Positions 33,221 to 41,986 of a stretch of 64,000 nucleotides of DNA are shown one piece after another. The notes beneath the pieces were generated by a model. The model did not search any database. It was given only the letters and a program-made list of their open reading frames with translations, and was not told where the DNA came from. The stretch's first letter is position 1, and each line of letters starts with the position of its first letter. A program made the position numbers and the translations under genes. The stretch comes from Actinomycetota bacterium (GTDB lineage: Bacteria; Actinomycetota; Thermoleophilia; Solirubrobacterales; Solirubrobacteraceae). Location of the stretch: the NCBI GenBank assembly GCA_005884115.1, contig VAXW01000005.1, positions 186,001 through 250,000 on the forward strand. Direction: 5' to 3'.

Positions 33221-34098
33221 TGACAACTCGCACTAAGCATGTGGTCGAGGTGGCGCCCCTGACGCCGCCTCCGGATGCGTTTTCGTTTGGTCGCAATTGG
33301 CAACGGTTCGTATCGCGGCATCTCACCCCAGAGCGCGAAAGGTTCGCACAGGAATCGCTTGGCCATCTACTCGGCGACATCCGCAATAAGAGCTTTGTGG
33401 ATATCGGATGTGGCAGTGGGCTGTTTTCGCTATCGGCCTGTCGAGCTGGTGCACAGCAGATCATTAGCGTCGATGTCGACCCAGTCGCAGTTGGTGTTAC
33501 TCGGGAACTACACGCTGCTGCCGGATCGCCAAGGCACTGGCGGATACTGCATGGCTCGATTCTCGACTATCAGCTAGTGAGGGACCTTGGAACGAGTGAC
33601 ATCGTCTATTCGTGGGGCGTTCTGCATCACACGGGTGACATGTACTCTGCGATTCGCAACTCCGCAGAGCTTGTGGCTCCGGGTGGTCGCCTTGCGATCG
33701 CCATCTATAACAATGTAAGCGACGGATGGTTGACGTCGGCACGCTGGTGGCAGATTAAGCGCGCATATAATCGCGCTCCTCTTCAGCTGCAGGCGGTTGC
33801 GGGCCTAACATATGCGTTCTCGACCGAGCTAACCGATTCACTGTACTGGCTGCTCGCGAAGATTCGTCGGCGCGAGGACGCAGTAATCGATGCTAGGGCG
33901 CAGAGACGCGCGCGAGGCATGGCACGTTGGACAAACGTTGTCGACTGGCTCGGTGGCTATCCATACGAGTTTGCGACGGTCGAGGAGATCGTTGGGTTCT
34001 GTGAGAGCTCGTGTGACCTAACATGTAACCGAGTCATACCCGTTCCGGCCGGCGGGACGGGTAACAACGAGTTCGTTTTCATGCGAGCCACGCATTAG
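33220..34098 (+). CDS. Class I SAM-dependent methyltransferase
   Basis: A 292-residue methyltransferase. Motif I is SFVDIGCGSGLFSLSACRAG, with an acidic residue after strand 2 (IISVDVDPVAV); the motif IV/post-II region is DIVYSWGVLHHTGDMYSAIR and LVAPGGRLAIAIYNN. These resemble UbiE/Coq3-type small-molecule methyltransferases. It probably methylates a sugar hydroxyl or carboxyl of the repeat unit, inferred from context. ATG 33220 overlaps the asnB stop (TAATG) and follows a strong GGGAGG at 33211-33216, so the start is well supported. The C-terminal third is specific and shows no known motif. Confidence 0.88.
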   Translation: MTTRTKHVVEVAPLTPPPDAFSFGRNWQRFVSRHLTPERERFAQESLGHLLGDIRNKSFVDIGCGSGLFSLSACRAGAQQIISVDVDPVAVGVTRELHAAAGSPRHWRILHGSILDYQLVRDLGTSDIVYSWGVLHHTGDMYSAIRNSAELVAPGGRLAIAIYNNVSDGWLTSARWWQIKRAYNRAPLQLQAVAGLTYAFSTELTDSLYWLLAKIRRREDAVIDARAQRRARGMARWTNVVDWLGGYPYEFATVEEIVGFCESSCDLTCNRVIPVPAGGTGNNEFVFMRATH

Positions 34099-34116
34099 CT
34101 CGTCGCGAGGCCGGTG

Positions 34117-35598
34117 ATGAGCGCTGTTGACATCCAGTCCTGGGGTCGGTTGAAAGGGCAGACCCGCCAGACGCCCCAATGGATGAGAGGAAAGGGCACC
34201 GGATGGTTTCGTGTTGCTATGGCTGACGCAGCGATTGCTCGCGTCAGTTTGGGAGCAGCCAGCGTCTTAGCGATCGCGGTGGCTTACATCCTGACTGATC
34301 ACGGTGCGCTGGTGGCCGGAGCTACGATGCTCGTTCCCGGTGCGGCCTTCGTGATCATGCGTCGGCGGGGATACGGGTTTCTTCTGGCGGTGGGCCTACT
34401 GATGCTGGTCCCCTACTGGTACAAGCACGTCTGGCTGATCGCACCTGTTGCCATGGCGCTCGGCCTCTTCGCAGGTATCGCGCCCACCCGCCTTCGTGTC
34501 GTCGATAACTGCGTAATCGTGCTGACGACCGTGCTAGCCATAAGTTGGTTGTCACATCCCGAGCTCGGGATCTCGGGTACCACGTTTATCCAGGGCGTTC
34601 TGCCCTTGGTGTACTACTTTGGGGCACGGCTAACAGTCACCGACCGGCTGCTGCCACGAGTCCAATGGACCCTGGTTCTTGCTGGAGGTGTTGCAGCCTG
34701 TACTGTCCTGTTTGAGGCAGCTCACGGCGCACCGCTATTCGCCGCACCTCGTACATACCAATGGATCGGATCGAAGTCCCTACTATTTCGTGCCGGCAGT
34801 ATCTTCGGGGGCTCGCCGACCGCAGCCACCATCCTCGCTGTAGTGCTCCTTCTATCGGTCGCCGTCTACCAGAGACACAGGCGCCTCGTCGCGGGGATCA
34901 TGACGATCATTTTGGCGGGCCTCATAACGACGTTCGATCGTGCGGGACTTATGGCCCTCCTGGCCGGCGGTACGTTGCTGGCGATACTGGTCCCTTATAG
35001 GCATTGGGGCCGTCTCGCGCTCGCAGCCCTTGCACTGAGCATACCCATCTATGCCGTAACTAGCTCGCCCGCGACACTCGAAGCTCTGGCCACAAGCAGA
35101 GTAGTTGGCGAGGGCCTTGTTCGATCGAGCACGATCGCTGAACGAGCGAATCTGGCGGCGGCCGCGAAAGCAGTCATGAGCGATTCGACGATGCACCTAG
35201 CGTTCGGGCGAGGGTTCGACGCTCTGGAGGCGACAGGCAAGCTCGACGCGAACTTAGCGAGCTATCCGGACCTCTGGTTTGCGCACCACGGGCCAAATAA
35301 CGACTATCTGCGCGCTATTCTGGAGCAGGGCATCGTCGGCCTAGGTGTCATACTTGCCTGGCTCGCGGGCGCGTTGTGGCTGGGGATTACGACTTGCTGG
35401 GTTCTGCCAAAGAACTCTCCGAGCAGAACAGTCATCGCGGGATTGACCGCGGCCACACTCGGTTACATGGTCGCAGCAGCTGGCCATGACTTTCTGCATA
35501 ACGTAGCTGATCTCTCCATCGCTGCTCTAGTCACGGGAGTACTAGTTAGCGCTTGCACCATGGCCACCCAAACCCGTACTCCGGCACAATCACGGTAG
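34117..35598 (+). CDS. Wzy-like O-antigen polymerase/ligase membrane protein
   Basis: A 493-residue membrane protein with about eleven helices, the first around VSLGAASVLAIAVAYIL. Typical Wzy/WaaL segments are the Arg-containing GLITTFDRAGLMALLAGG and the large outer loop ending WFAHHGPNNDYLRAILEQG, then IVGLGVILAWLAGALWLG. It would polymerise the repeat unit exported by the flippase. ATG 34117 is chosen over GTG 34114 because GAGG is better spaced. It is the last plus-strand gene of the cassette and converges on a glycosyltransferase, with 237 bases between. Confidence 0.85.
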   Translation: MSAVDIQSWGRLKGQTRQTPQWMRGKGTGWFRVAMADAAIARVSLGAASVLAIAVAYILTDHGALVAGATMLVPGAAFVIMRRRGYGFLLAVGLLMLVPYWYKHVWLIAPVAMALGLFAGIAPTRLRVVDNCVIVLTTVLAISWLSHPELGISGTTFIQGVLPLVYYFGARLTVTDRLLPRVQWTLVLAGGVAACTVLFEAAHGAPLFAAPRTYQWIGSKSLLFRAGSIFGGSPTAATILAVVLLLSVAVYQRHRRLVAGIMTIILAGLITTFDRAGLMALLAGGTLLAILVPYRHWGRLALAALALSIPIYAVTSSPATLEALATSRVVGEGLVRSSTIAERANLAAAAKAVMSDSTMHLAFGRGFDALEATGKLDANLASYPDLWFAHHGPNNDYLRAILEQGIVGLGVILAWLAGALWLGITTCWVLPKNSPSRTVIAGLTAATLGYMVAAAGHDFLHNVADLSIAALVTGVLVSACTMATQTRTPAQSR

Positions 35599-35835
35599 CG
35601 TTTGCGCTACGCGCCTTTGCGTGACCGTCCGCCATCTCGCACGGCGAGGCGTGCGTCACATCGCCAAAACGGCCGTCGAGGCTTCTCGTCACTTGGTCTG
35701 AACGGCTCCGGGGCTTTGGAGCACTCTCTATTGGCTGTTCTGTCTCTTCCTCGCCTAGTCATACTCCACGGACAAGTCCGTCGAACGCTCCGCAGAGCCG
35801 TCTGTGGTTCGCCCGGTCGGCCCATTCGACGGTCG
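35599..35835. other. Intergenic gap between convergent cassette genes
   Basis: These 237 bases between the Wzy-like gene and the convergent glycosyltransferase hold no frame with recognisable protein character. A short hairpin ACGGAC/GTCCGT is present near 35770-35783. No T-run follows it, so its role in termination is doubtful. Confidence 0.4.
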
Positions 35836-36993
35836 CTACCTCGACCTGCGCGATGTTACGGAGCTTCTTCTTGCCGGAGTGCCGCGGTGACGCGCGACGC
35901 ACCGTTGATAGACATCGCAATGAGCCGCCGTCACCTTGTCCCAGTCGTACTCCTCGGCTGCACGCTCCACAGCGCGTTGACGGTATTGCTCGATCAAACT
36001 GGGGTCATCCAGCAGCATCTGAAGCTGTGCCGTCAAATCCAGCGGGTCGTTACGCCGGAAGCTCACAGCTGCATCACCTACGGCGCTGAGGGTCTCGGGA
36101 ATAGAATTCACGACGACACAGTTTCCCGAACCCAGCGCCTGCAGGAGCGCCGGAGACGTGCCATCGCTGCGCAGCGGATGGACATAGATTCCGGCGTGGT
36201 AGACCAACTCGCGGTAGCTGTGACCGCGTACGTAACCGAGCATCATCACTCTTCCATCCCGAGCGGCCAGCTCGCGAACCTGCGCACCGTAGGAAGCGGC
36301 GAATGGCGAGTCACCGACCACAACCAGCGGAAGCTCTGTGCGGACCCTTCTGTAGGCTTCGACAAGTAGGTCGGCCCCCTTGTCCGGGACAAGAGCTCCT
36401 ACAAAGAGCACGTATCGGCGGGGCACTAGACCCAATTCATCCAAATAGCCCGTTCGCTGAGGGCGGCCGCGGTCAGCCCCGTAGGGTATGTACGTGCCGG
36501 TGACCCCGTATCTCTTCTGAAAGAACGCGATCGACGGATGGTTATCAATGATGATCTCATCTGCCCATTTCACACACCAGGAAGCACCGATGCGGAGGAC
36601 CACACGGGCAAAGCGACCCCACTTAGGACGAGTCCAGTCCGGGCCGTCGATGGTGACTACGGTTCGCTTTCCGGAGCCCCACAGCAGCGGCAAGACCAAA
36701 CCATTGCCGAGTCCGTGAAAATGAATAATGTCAGCGGTGTTGCGAAATCGCATATGGAGGGCCGCCAGAGCTGAGTGGGATATCGTGTCGAGCTGAAATG
36801 TCTTAATGCTCGGTAGCGTCAGACGACGCATTCCCTTGTACGTCCGGTCGTCGGTGGCGCTGTTGTGAGAGCGGCAGTACACCACAACATCCACACCGTC
36901 CCTAGCCAGACGCTTACCAATCTCTTCCGCCGCCGTCTCTGACCCACCGAAGTTGGCCGGCACACCGCGGATCCCAGAGACGGCCACCCGCAT
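35836..36993 (-). CDS. Glycosyltransferase family 4 with N-terminal DUF1972-type domain
   Basis: A 385-residue GT-B enzyme. The N-terminus, VSGIRGVPANFGGSETAAEE, is the hallmark of DUF1972 glycosyltransferases related to rhamnosyltransferases. IIHFHGLGNG, the nucleotide-binding YVLFVGALVPDKGADLLVEA and HPLRSDGTSPALLQALGSGN follow; the last has Asp-Gly where many family 4 enzymes have Glu-Gly. It would add a sugar, possibly rhamnose, to the repeat unit; the donor is a guess. ATG 36993 or GTG 36996 are adjacent possible starts. It lies 133 bp downstream of the next glycosyltransferase and probably ends that minus-strand operon. Confidence 0.86.
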   Translation of the reverse strand: MRVAVSGIRGVPANFGGSETAAEEIGKRLARDGVDVVVYCRSHNSATDDRTYKGMRRLTLPSIKTFQLDTISHSALAALHMRFRNTADIIHFHGLGNGLVLPLLWGSGKRTVVTIDGPDWTRPKWGRFARVVLRIGASWCVKWADEIIIDNHPSIAFFQKRYGVTGTYIPYGADRGRPQRTGYLDELGLVPRRYVLFVGALVPDKGADLLVEAYRRVRTELPLVVVGDSPFAASYGAQVRELAARDGRVMMLGYVRGHSYRELVYHAGIYVHPLRSDGTSPALLQALGSGNCVVVNSIPETLSAVGDAAVSFRRNDPLDLTAQLQMLLDDPSLIEQYRQRAVERAAEEYDWDKVTAAHCDVYQRCVARHRGTPARRSSVTSRRSR

Positions 36994-37126
36994 CACGGGA
37001 ACACCAAGCCAAGCTCGGTCGGCAGCGACTGAGATCTTGGGCCGACGATGCTTAGGTGATTGTGAGTGGCGCTGATAGGCAAGTGCGGGCTACCCGAGCG
37101 AGTCGAAGTCGCTGATGGGTCGATGA

Positions 37127-38227
37127 CTAGAGGCTTGAGAGGAAGTCAAGGGGCTGTTCACCGGCTTCCTTCACATGGTCCGACGCATCCGCATATATGC
37201 GGAGCATGCGAGATGCTGCCTCAGATGCAGAGAGTGCCATGTGCATGCGTTCGCGGCCGTTTGAGCGCTGGGGCTTGTGGAAGAGACGACTCAGCGCGTC
37301 GCCCAGCTGGTCAGCATCGGGCGGACAGAGATACGAGGGAACGACACCATCGAGGAGTTCTGGTATGTCGCCCGACGGGGTGGCTATCACAGGGAGGTTG
37401 CACATGAGGGCCTCCTTGATCACATTCGGCGAGCCCTCTAAAGAAGAGGTGTGAAGTAGACAGTCGGCCGCGCTCAGGAGCACGGGCATCTGATCGGGTG
37501 GTGTTTGTCCAGTGATGTGGAGTCTGACCGCGCCGATCTCCTCTGAGGCTGCTCTACATGCCGCTTCGGCAAGCCATAGGCGCTTGCGCGGTATGTTGGG
37601 CTTCGTGGCTGCGAAGAGGACAACCTGTTCTGTCGGACCCCACCCTAGGCTTCGGCGCGCCGCCGCACGGTCGTGTGGGAAAAACTTGGACTCATCTACA
37701 CCGTTGGGAAGGACCGCGTTCTTGCGCCGAGCGCGAGCTGGCAAGCGTTCGTGCATCTCCAACGACTTCGTGACCGTCGCGCGGAAGAGCGACGCGTGAC
37801 GCCTGATTACGGCCGCACGGAGCGCGCTAGTGCAGGTGATCCTTCCATCGACGCCCGGATTCCCCAATATGTCATCCCCGCAGTAGGACGCGAGCATCGG
37901 CGGGCCGAGGAAGAAGCGGGTGGCCAGCGCCGCCTCACCTGCGTGGACGTGGACGAGCCGGTACCGACCGCGCCACGCGGCGGTCGCTACCAGGAAGCGA
38001 ACGGCTGCTGCGAGATACGCAATCGCCGACACATAGCCACGGATATAGACGACGTCACATCGGATGCCTCGCTGGCGCAGTGAGTCGACCTGCCGCTTGA
38101 CGAAGATCCCGTACACGGGCCGGTCCTGGTCGGGCCACATGTTGGTGACGACCAGGACATCGGCGCCAGGGTCGCACTCGATCACGTCGACGAGCCGACG
38201 ACCACGGCTAGGGCGCACGCGCGTCAC
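37127..38227 (-). CDS. Glycosyltransferase family 4
   Basis: A 366-residue GT-B enzyme. VLVVTNMWPDQDRPVYGIFV, then KRQVDSLRQRGI, form the N-terminal acceptor strand and helix; RLVHVHAGEAALAT and LPNGVDESKFFP are typical of the family. The donor site is HTSSLEGSPNVIKEALMCNL, then PVIATPSGDIPELL, with the conserved Glu. The substrate is unknown. GTG 38227 overlaps the epimerase stop as GTGA. G/C content here is between the cassette and the high-GC flank, so this gene marks the right edge of the transferred block. Confidence 0.87.
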   Translation of the reverse strand: MTRVRPSRGRRLVDVIECDPGADVLVVTNMWPDQDRPVYGIFVKRQVDSLRQRGIRCDVVYIRGYVSAIAYLAAAVRFLVATAAWRGRYRLVHVHAGEAALATRFFLGPPMLASYCGDDILGNPGVDGRITCTSALRAAVIRRHASLFRATVTKSLEMHERLPARARRKNAVLPNGVDESKFFPHDRAAARRSLGWGPTEQVVLFAATKPNIPRKRLWLAEAACRAASEEIGAVRLHITGQTPPDQMPVLLSAADCLLHTSSLEGSPNVIKEALMCNLPVIATPSGDIPELLDGVVPSYLCPPDADQLGDALSRLFHKPQRSNGRERMHMALSASEAASRMLRIYADASDHVKEAGEQPLDFLSSL

Positions 38228-39219
38228 GCCGTCTCCCTAACGAGCTGACGCCCCTGCCTTGATCTAGTCGGCACCGAACGCAGCGCTTTTCGATGCCATC
38301 GGACTTGCTCAGCCAGTCCTTCATGGAGAGACCGCGAGGGCGCAAATCCCAAGTGCGCGCGTGCGTCGCTGGTGTCGGCCGCGGTGTCGCGTGCGTCTCC
38401 GGTTTGCCGGGCTGTTCGGCGCACAGTGAGCTCCTCGCCGGTGAGCTCGGCGATGATGTCCAGCACCTCGTTCATCGACGTGCGCGATCCGCCGCCGAGG
38501 TTGTAAACCGCGCCTGGTACTCCGTTCCAGGCGGCCGCGATCGTCCCGTCGACCGCGTCGCTTACAAAGGTGAAGTCGCGCGTCTGCGCACCATCCCCAT
38601 AGATCACGATCTCCTCGTGTTCCAAAGCCGCTCGGATGAGCCTGTTGAATGCCATGTCCGGGCGCTGGCGTGGACCGTAAACGGTGAAGTACCGCAATGC
38701 GACGGTCGGTAGTCCGTAACTCAGGTGGTAGAGCCGGCAGAGATTCTCGCCGAGCACCTTTGTGGCGCCGTACGGCGAGACGGGCCTCAGGTGCGCATCC
38801 TCGCTTGTCGGAAGGCACTCGGCGTCACCGTAGACCGACGACGAGGACGCAAACACGAATCGCTCGAGCGACGCCGCGACCGATGCCTCGAGCAACCGCT
38901 GCAGCGCCGTGACGTTGCTGTCGACGTAGGCGTCGAACGTCTGGCCCCAGCTCGCTCGGACGCCTGGCTGGGCCGCAAGGTGAAACACGACCTCGATTCC
39001 GTCGAGCAGTGAGACGAGGTCCAGGTCGACGAGGTCTCCTTCGAGGAACGTCCACGACGGGTGAGCGCCAATCTGGGCCACGTTCGCGCGCTTGAGCATC
39101 GGATCGTAATACGGCGTGAACGAGTCGATGCCGAGGACGGTGTGTCCCTGCTCAAGACACCGCTCCGCAAGCTGCGACCCAATGAAGCCTGCAGCGCCGG
39201 TTACGAGGACGTTCGCCAT
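38224..39219 (-). CDS. NAD-dependent sugar-nucleotide epimerase/dehydratase (extended SDR)
   Basis: A 331-residue extended short-chain dehydrogenase. The Rossmann motif is VLVTGAAGFIGSQLAERCLE; FHLAAQPGVRASW, FASSSSVYGDAE and the catalytic YGATK tyrosine-lysine pair follow, then LRYFTVYGPRQRPDMAF. These features resemble UDP-glucose or UDP-glucuronate 4-epimerases. It would supply an epimerised UDP-sugar for the repeat unit. The stop overlaps the downstream glycosyltransferase (GTGA), and only 3 bases separate it from the WbaP-like gene upstream. The exact substrate cannot be fixed by motif. Confidence 0.88.
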   Translation of the reverse strand: MANVLVTGAAGFIGSQLAERCLEQGHTVLGIDSFTPYYDPMLKRANVAQIGAHPSWTFLEGDLVDLDLVSLLDGIEVVFHLAAQPGVRASWGQTFDAYVDSNVTALQRLLEASVAASLERFVFASSSSVYGDAECLPTSEDAHLRPVSPYGATKVLGENLCRLYHLSYGLPTVALRYFTVYGPRQRPDMAFNRLIRAALEHEEIVIYGDGAQTRDFTFVSDAVDGTIAAAWNGVPGAVYNLGGGSRTSMNEVLDIIAELTGEELTVRRTARQTGDARDTAADTSDARAHLGFAPSRSLHEGLAEQVRWHRKALRSVPTRSRQGRQLVRETA

Positions 39220-39222
39220 CGC

Positions 39223-40731
39223 CTAATTCGCCCCACTCCGCCGCAGCACAACCGGCAGCGTCCGAATCATCAGCCGCACGTCACCCCACAGCGACCAGTT
39301 GGTGACGTAGAGGTAGTCGAGCCTGACCATCTCCTCGAAAGGGATGCTCGTGCGCCCCAGCACCTGCCACAGCCCGGTGATGCCGGGCGTGAGGTCGAGG
39401 CGGCCGCGCGCCCACTCCGCCACCCGGCTGTCCTCCTCGGCCACGAGCGGTCGTGGGCCGACGAGGCTCATGTCGCCGCGGAGCACGTTCCAAAGCTGTG
39501 GGAGCTCGTCGAGGCTCGCCATTCGCAAGAGGCGCCCTACGCGGGTGATGCGGGGGTCGTGCTCGAGGTGCAGCCAGCCCGGGTCCCTGCTGTGCGCGAG
39601 CAGGGCGTTGCGCTGCGACTCGGCGTTGGCGACCATCGTGCGCAGCTTCAACAGGCGGAAGCGCCGGCCGCCCTGGCCGATGCGCTCCTGGCGGAAAAAG
39701 ACCGGGCCCGGCGAGTCCAGCTTTATCGCGACCGCGAGCACCGCCAGCAGCGGGAGCGTCAGCAGGCTCAACAGGCCCGCCGCCACGAGGTCGAGCGCGC
39801 GCTTCAGAAGCCACGACGAGCGCGAGAGGACCGGCGGGTTCACACCCAGCACCGTCACCCCCTGCAGGTCGTCCACCTCGACGGCGGGACCCAGCGCGCT
39901 GAACGTGGCGGGCAGCAGGCTGACCTTGACGGCCAGCGTCTTGCAGTCGCGCAGAAGCTGGAGCAGCATGCCTCGCTCGAGCTCCACGTCCGCCACCACG
40001 ACGCGGCCCACGCGCCGCTCCACAAGCAGGCTTGGCAGGTCGGCGATGTCCTCAAGCGAACCCAGGCGTCTGAGCGCAGTTGCGCCGTCGGCGCTCTCGG
40101 CCGTCGTCACCACCCCGATCGGCCTGAAGCGGCGCGCTCGCGCACGCATCAGCTCGATGAAGGGCCCGCTCGTGTCTCCCGTGCCGATCAGCAGCACGCG
40201 TTCAGGCGAGATCAGTCGCAGCAGGCTCGCGCGCGCCAGCATGCGGCCCGCCAGAACGAACGCCAACGCCAGGCCCCCGAACGCAAGAACGGCGCTCGAA
40301 GCGATCCGCCCCGGCGCGACCAGGACGAAATAGGACCACGTCAGCAGGCAGCCGAGCAGCAGCGCGTGGAATAGCGCGGGGAGGTCATCGAGCGTGCTGT
40401 GGTTGAGCCGCTTCGTGTCCCGCTCGTATAGCCCGTACATCTTGAACAGCGCCACCCACACGGGCAGGGTGGCCGTATCCCACAACGCTTGTTCACTCCA
40501 GGGGTGGCCCGCTCGCCCGCCGAGCAGTGCCAGCGCGAGCACCATCGCCGCCTCCAGGCTCAGAGCGTCGCTGAGCGCTAGCAGCCGCCGCAGGAACCAG
40601 TCCCGCCGGCCGTAGCGGCGCGCGACGAGCGGCCGGGGCGCTGCCGGCCGCGCGTTGGCCCGGCGCTGGCGCGCTCCCGCGTCGTGCGATTGCGCCTCGG
40701 CGGGCTTTGGCAGTGAGGCCGTCTCAGGCAT
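39223..40731 (-). CDS. Polyprenyl-phosphate sugar-1-phosphate transferase (WbaP/undecaprenyl-phosphate glucose phosphotransferase family)
   Basis: A 502-residue initiating enzyme. Four N-terminal helices (for example LSLEAAMVLALALLGG) and a CoA-binding-like Rossmann domain (VLLIGTGDTSGPFIELM) precede the catalytic domain. The last begins with the membrane segment LKRALDLVAAGLLSLLTLPL, then SPGPVFFRQERIGQGGRRFR, KLRTM, and SLDELPQLWNVLRGDMSLVG, followed by PRP. It transfers hexose-1-phosphate from UDP-sugar to undecaprenyl phosphate, the first step of repeat-unit synthesis. Its start overlaps the aminotransferase gene by 8 bases. High G/C content places it in the conserved flank. Confidence 0.93.
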   Translation of the reverse strand: MPETASLPKPAEAQSHDAGARQRRANARPAAPRPLVARRYGRRDWFLRRLLALSDALSLEAAMVLALALLGGRAGHPWSEQALWDTATLPVWVALFKMYGLYERDTKRLNHSTLDDLPALFHALLLGCLLTWSYFVLVAPGRIASSAVLAFGGLALAFVLAGRMLARASLLRLISPERVLLIGTGDTSGPFIELMRARARRFRPIGVVTTAESADGATALRRLGSLEDIADLPSLLVERRVGRVVVADVELERGMLLQLLRDCKTLAVKVSLLPATFSALGPAVEVDDLQGVTVLGVNPPVLSRSSWLLKRALDLVAAGLLSLLTLPLLAVLAVAIKLDSPGPVFFRQERIGQGGRRFRLLKLRTMVANAESQRNALLAHSRDPGWLHLEHDPRITRVGRLLRMASLDELPQLWNVLRGDMSLVGPRPLVAEEDSRVAEWARGRLDLTPGITGLWQVLGRTSIPFEEMVRLDYLYVTNWSLWGDVRLMIRTLPVVLRRSGAN

Positions 40732-41947
40732 GAGCGCCCTCCAGCTCGCCGCACGCGGCCGCGCACGCTGCGCCCACTCGCTGCACCTCGGCGTCGGTTA
40801 GCTCGGCGAACATCGGCAGCGAGAGCTCCTCGCGAGCCCAGGCCTCCGACTCGGGCAGCTCAGCCGGGCGCGAGCAGGCCGGCAGTGCGTCGAATGCCTC
40901 GTGGCGGTGGGCGGCGGGCGAGTAGTGCACGCCCACCCCGATGCCATGTGCTCGTAGCAGCTCCACCAGCCGGTCGCGTGCCGGATGGCGAACCGGGAAC
41001 AGGTGATACACGCAGGGCGTGTCGGGGTGCTCGGCTAGCGGGGTCAGCTCGTGCGGGAGGCCCGTGCGCAGCCGCTCGGCGTGCCTACGACGGGCTGCGT
41101 TCCACCGCTCCAGGTAGCCGAGCTTGACGCGCAGCAGCGCCGCCTGCAGCCCATCCAGCCGCTCGTTGTAGCCGACCAGCACGTGCGCTCCCTTGCGCCG
41201 CTGCCCGAGATCCCGCAGCGCCCTCGCGCGCGCTGCGAGCTCGGCGTCGCTGGTGCAGATTCCGCCGCCGTCGCCGAGCGCGCCGAGGTTCTTGCTCGGA
41301 TAGAAGGAGAAGGCGGCGGCGTCGCCGAGCGAGCCCGCACGCCTGCCGTCAAAGCTTGCCCCATGAGCCTGTGCTGCGTCCTCGAGCACGAACAGCCCAT
41401 GGCGCCTCGCGATCGCCATGATCTGATCCATCGCAGCCGCCTGGCCGTAGAGGTGCACGGGGATGATGGCCGCGGTGCGCGGGCCCACGAGCTCCTTTAC
41501 GCGCTCGGGATCGATCAGCCCGGTGTCGCGCTGCACGTCGCAGAAGACAGGTGTCGCGCCGGCGTGCACAACGCCGAGCGCCGTGGCGATGAACGTGTGC
41601 GCGGGCACAATCACCTCATCGCCAGGACCGATCCTCGCCGTCATCAACACCAGCGCGAGCGCGGCTGTGCCGGATGCGACGCCGACGCACTCGCCCACGC
41701 CGCAGTAGGCGGCGAACTCGTGCTCGAACGCTTCGACCTCGCGCCCCAGAATGAACGCGTCCGTCTCGAGCACGCGCTCGAAGGCCCCGCGCAGCTCATC
41801 GCGCAGGGCCGCATGCTGGCGCGCGAGCGCGACAAACGGAACACCTGGCGAGTCCGCGCGTCGCGATACCTCAGCTCCGAGGTCACGCGGCCTGCGCTCG
41901 CCGAGTCCAACCGCGCGCGGCGCGTCGACCGCGGCCCTGGCGCTCAC
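40724..41947 (-). CDS. DegT/DnrJ/EryC1/StrS-family sugar aminotransferase
   Basis: A 407-residue PLP enzyme. FVALARQHAALRDELRGAFE, then LGREVEAFEHEFAAYCGV, open the fold; GVASGTAALALVL, PAHTFIATALGVVHAGATPV, LEDAAQAHGA and FSFYPSKNLGALGDGG with the PLP lysine follow. Members transfer an amino group to a keto-sugar nucleotide. With the adjacent Gfo/Idh dehydrogenase it matches the oxidation-amination logic of 3-amino sugar pathways, although no N-acetyltransferase is nearby. The start GTG 41947 gives a 30-residue non-conserved leader, so a later start is possible. It overlaps the WbaP-like gene by 8 bases. Confidence 0.9.
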   Translation of the reverse strand: MSARAAVDAPRAVGLGERRPRDLGAEVSRRADSPGVPFVALARQHAALRDELRGAFERVLETDAFILGREVEAFEHEFAAYCGVGECVGVASGTAALALVLMTARIGPGDEVIVPAHTFIATALGVVHAGATPVFCDVQRDTGLIDPERVKELVGPRTAAIIPVHLYGQAAAMDQIMAIARRHGLFVLEDAAQAHGASFDGRRAGSLGDAAAFSFYPSKNLGALGDGGGICTSDAELAARARALRDLGQRRKGAHVLVGYNERLDGLQAALLRVKLGYLERWNAARRRHAERLRTGLPHELTPLAEHPDTPCVYHLFPVRHPARDRLVELLRAHGIGVGVHYSPAAHRHEAFDALPACSRPAELPESEAWAREELSLPMFAELTDAEVQRVGAACAAACGELEGAHA

Positions 41948-41986
41948 CGGTCAGTCTCCTGGCCTGCGTTCCCGCTGCTCATGCAG

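Noticed and set aside
35602..36369. 255-codon plus-strand frame after the Wzy-like gene
   Set aside because: Mostly antisense to the DUF1972-type glycosyltransferase; the non-overlapping first part has no recognisable sequence.
39061..40374. 437-codon plus-strand frame
   Set aside because: Antisense to the WbaP-like gene; His/Arg/Gln-rich composition typical of shadow frames.
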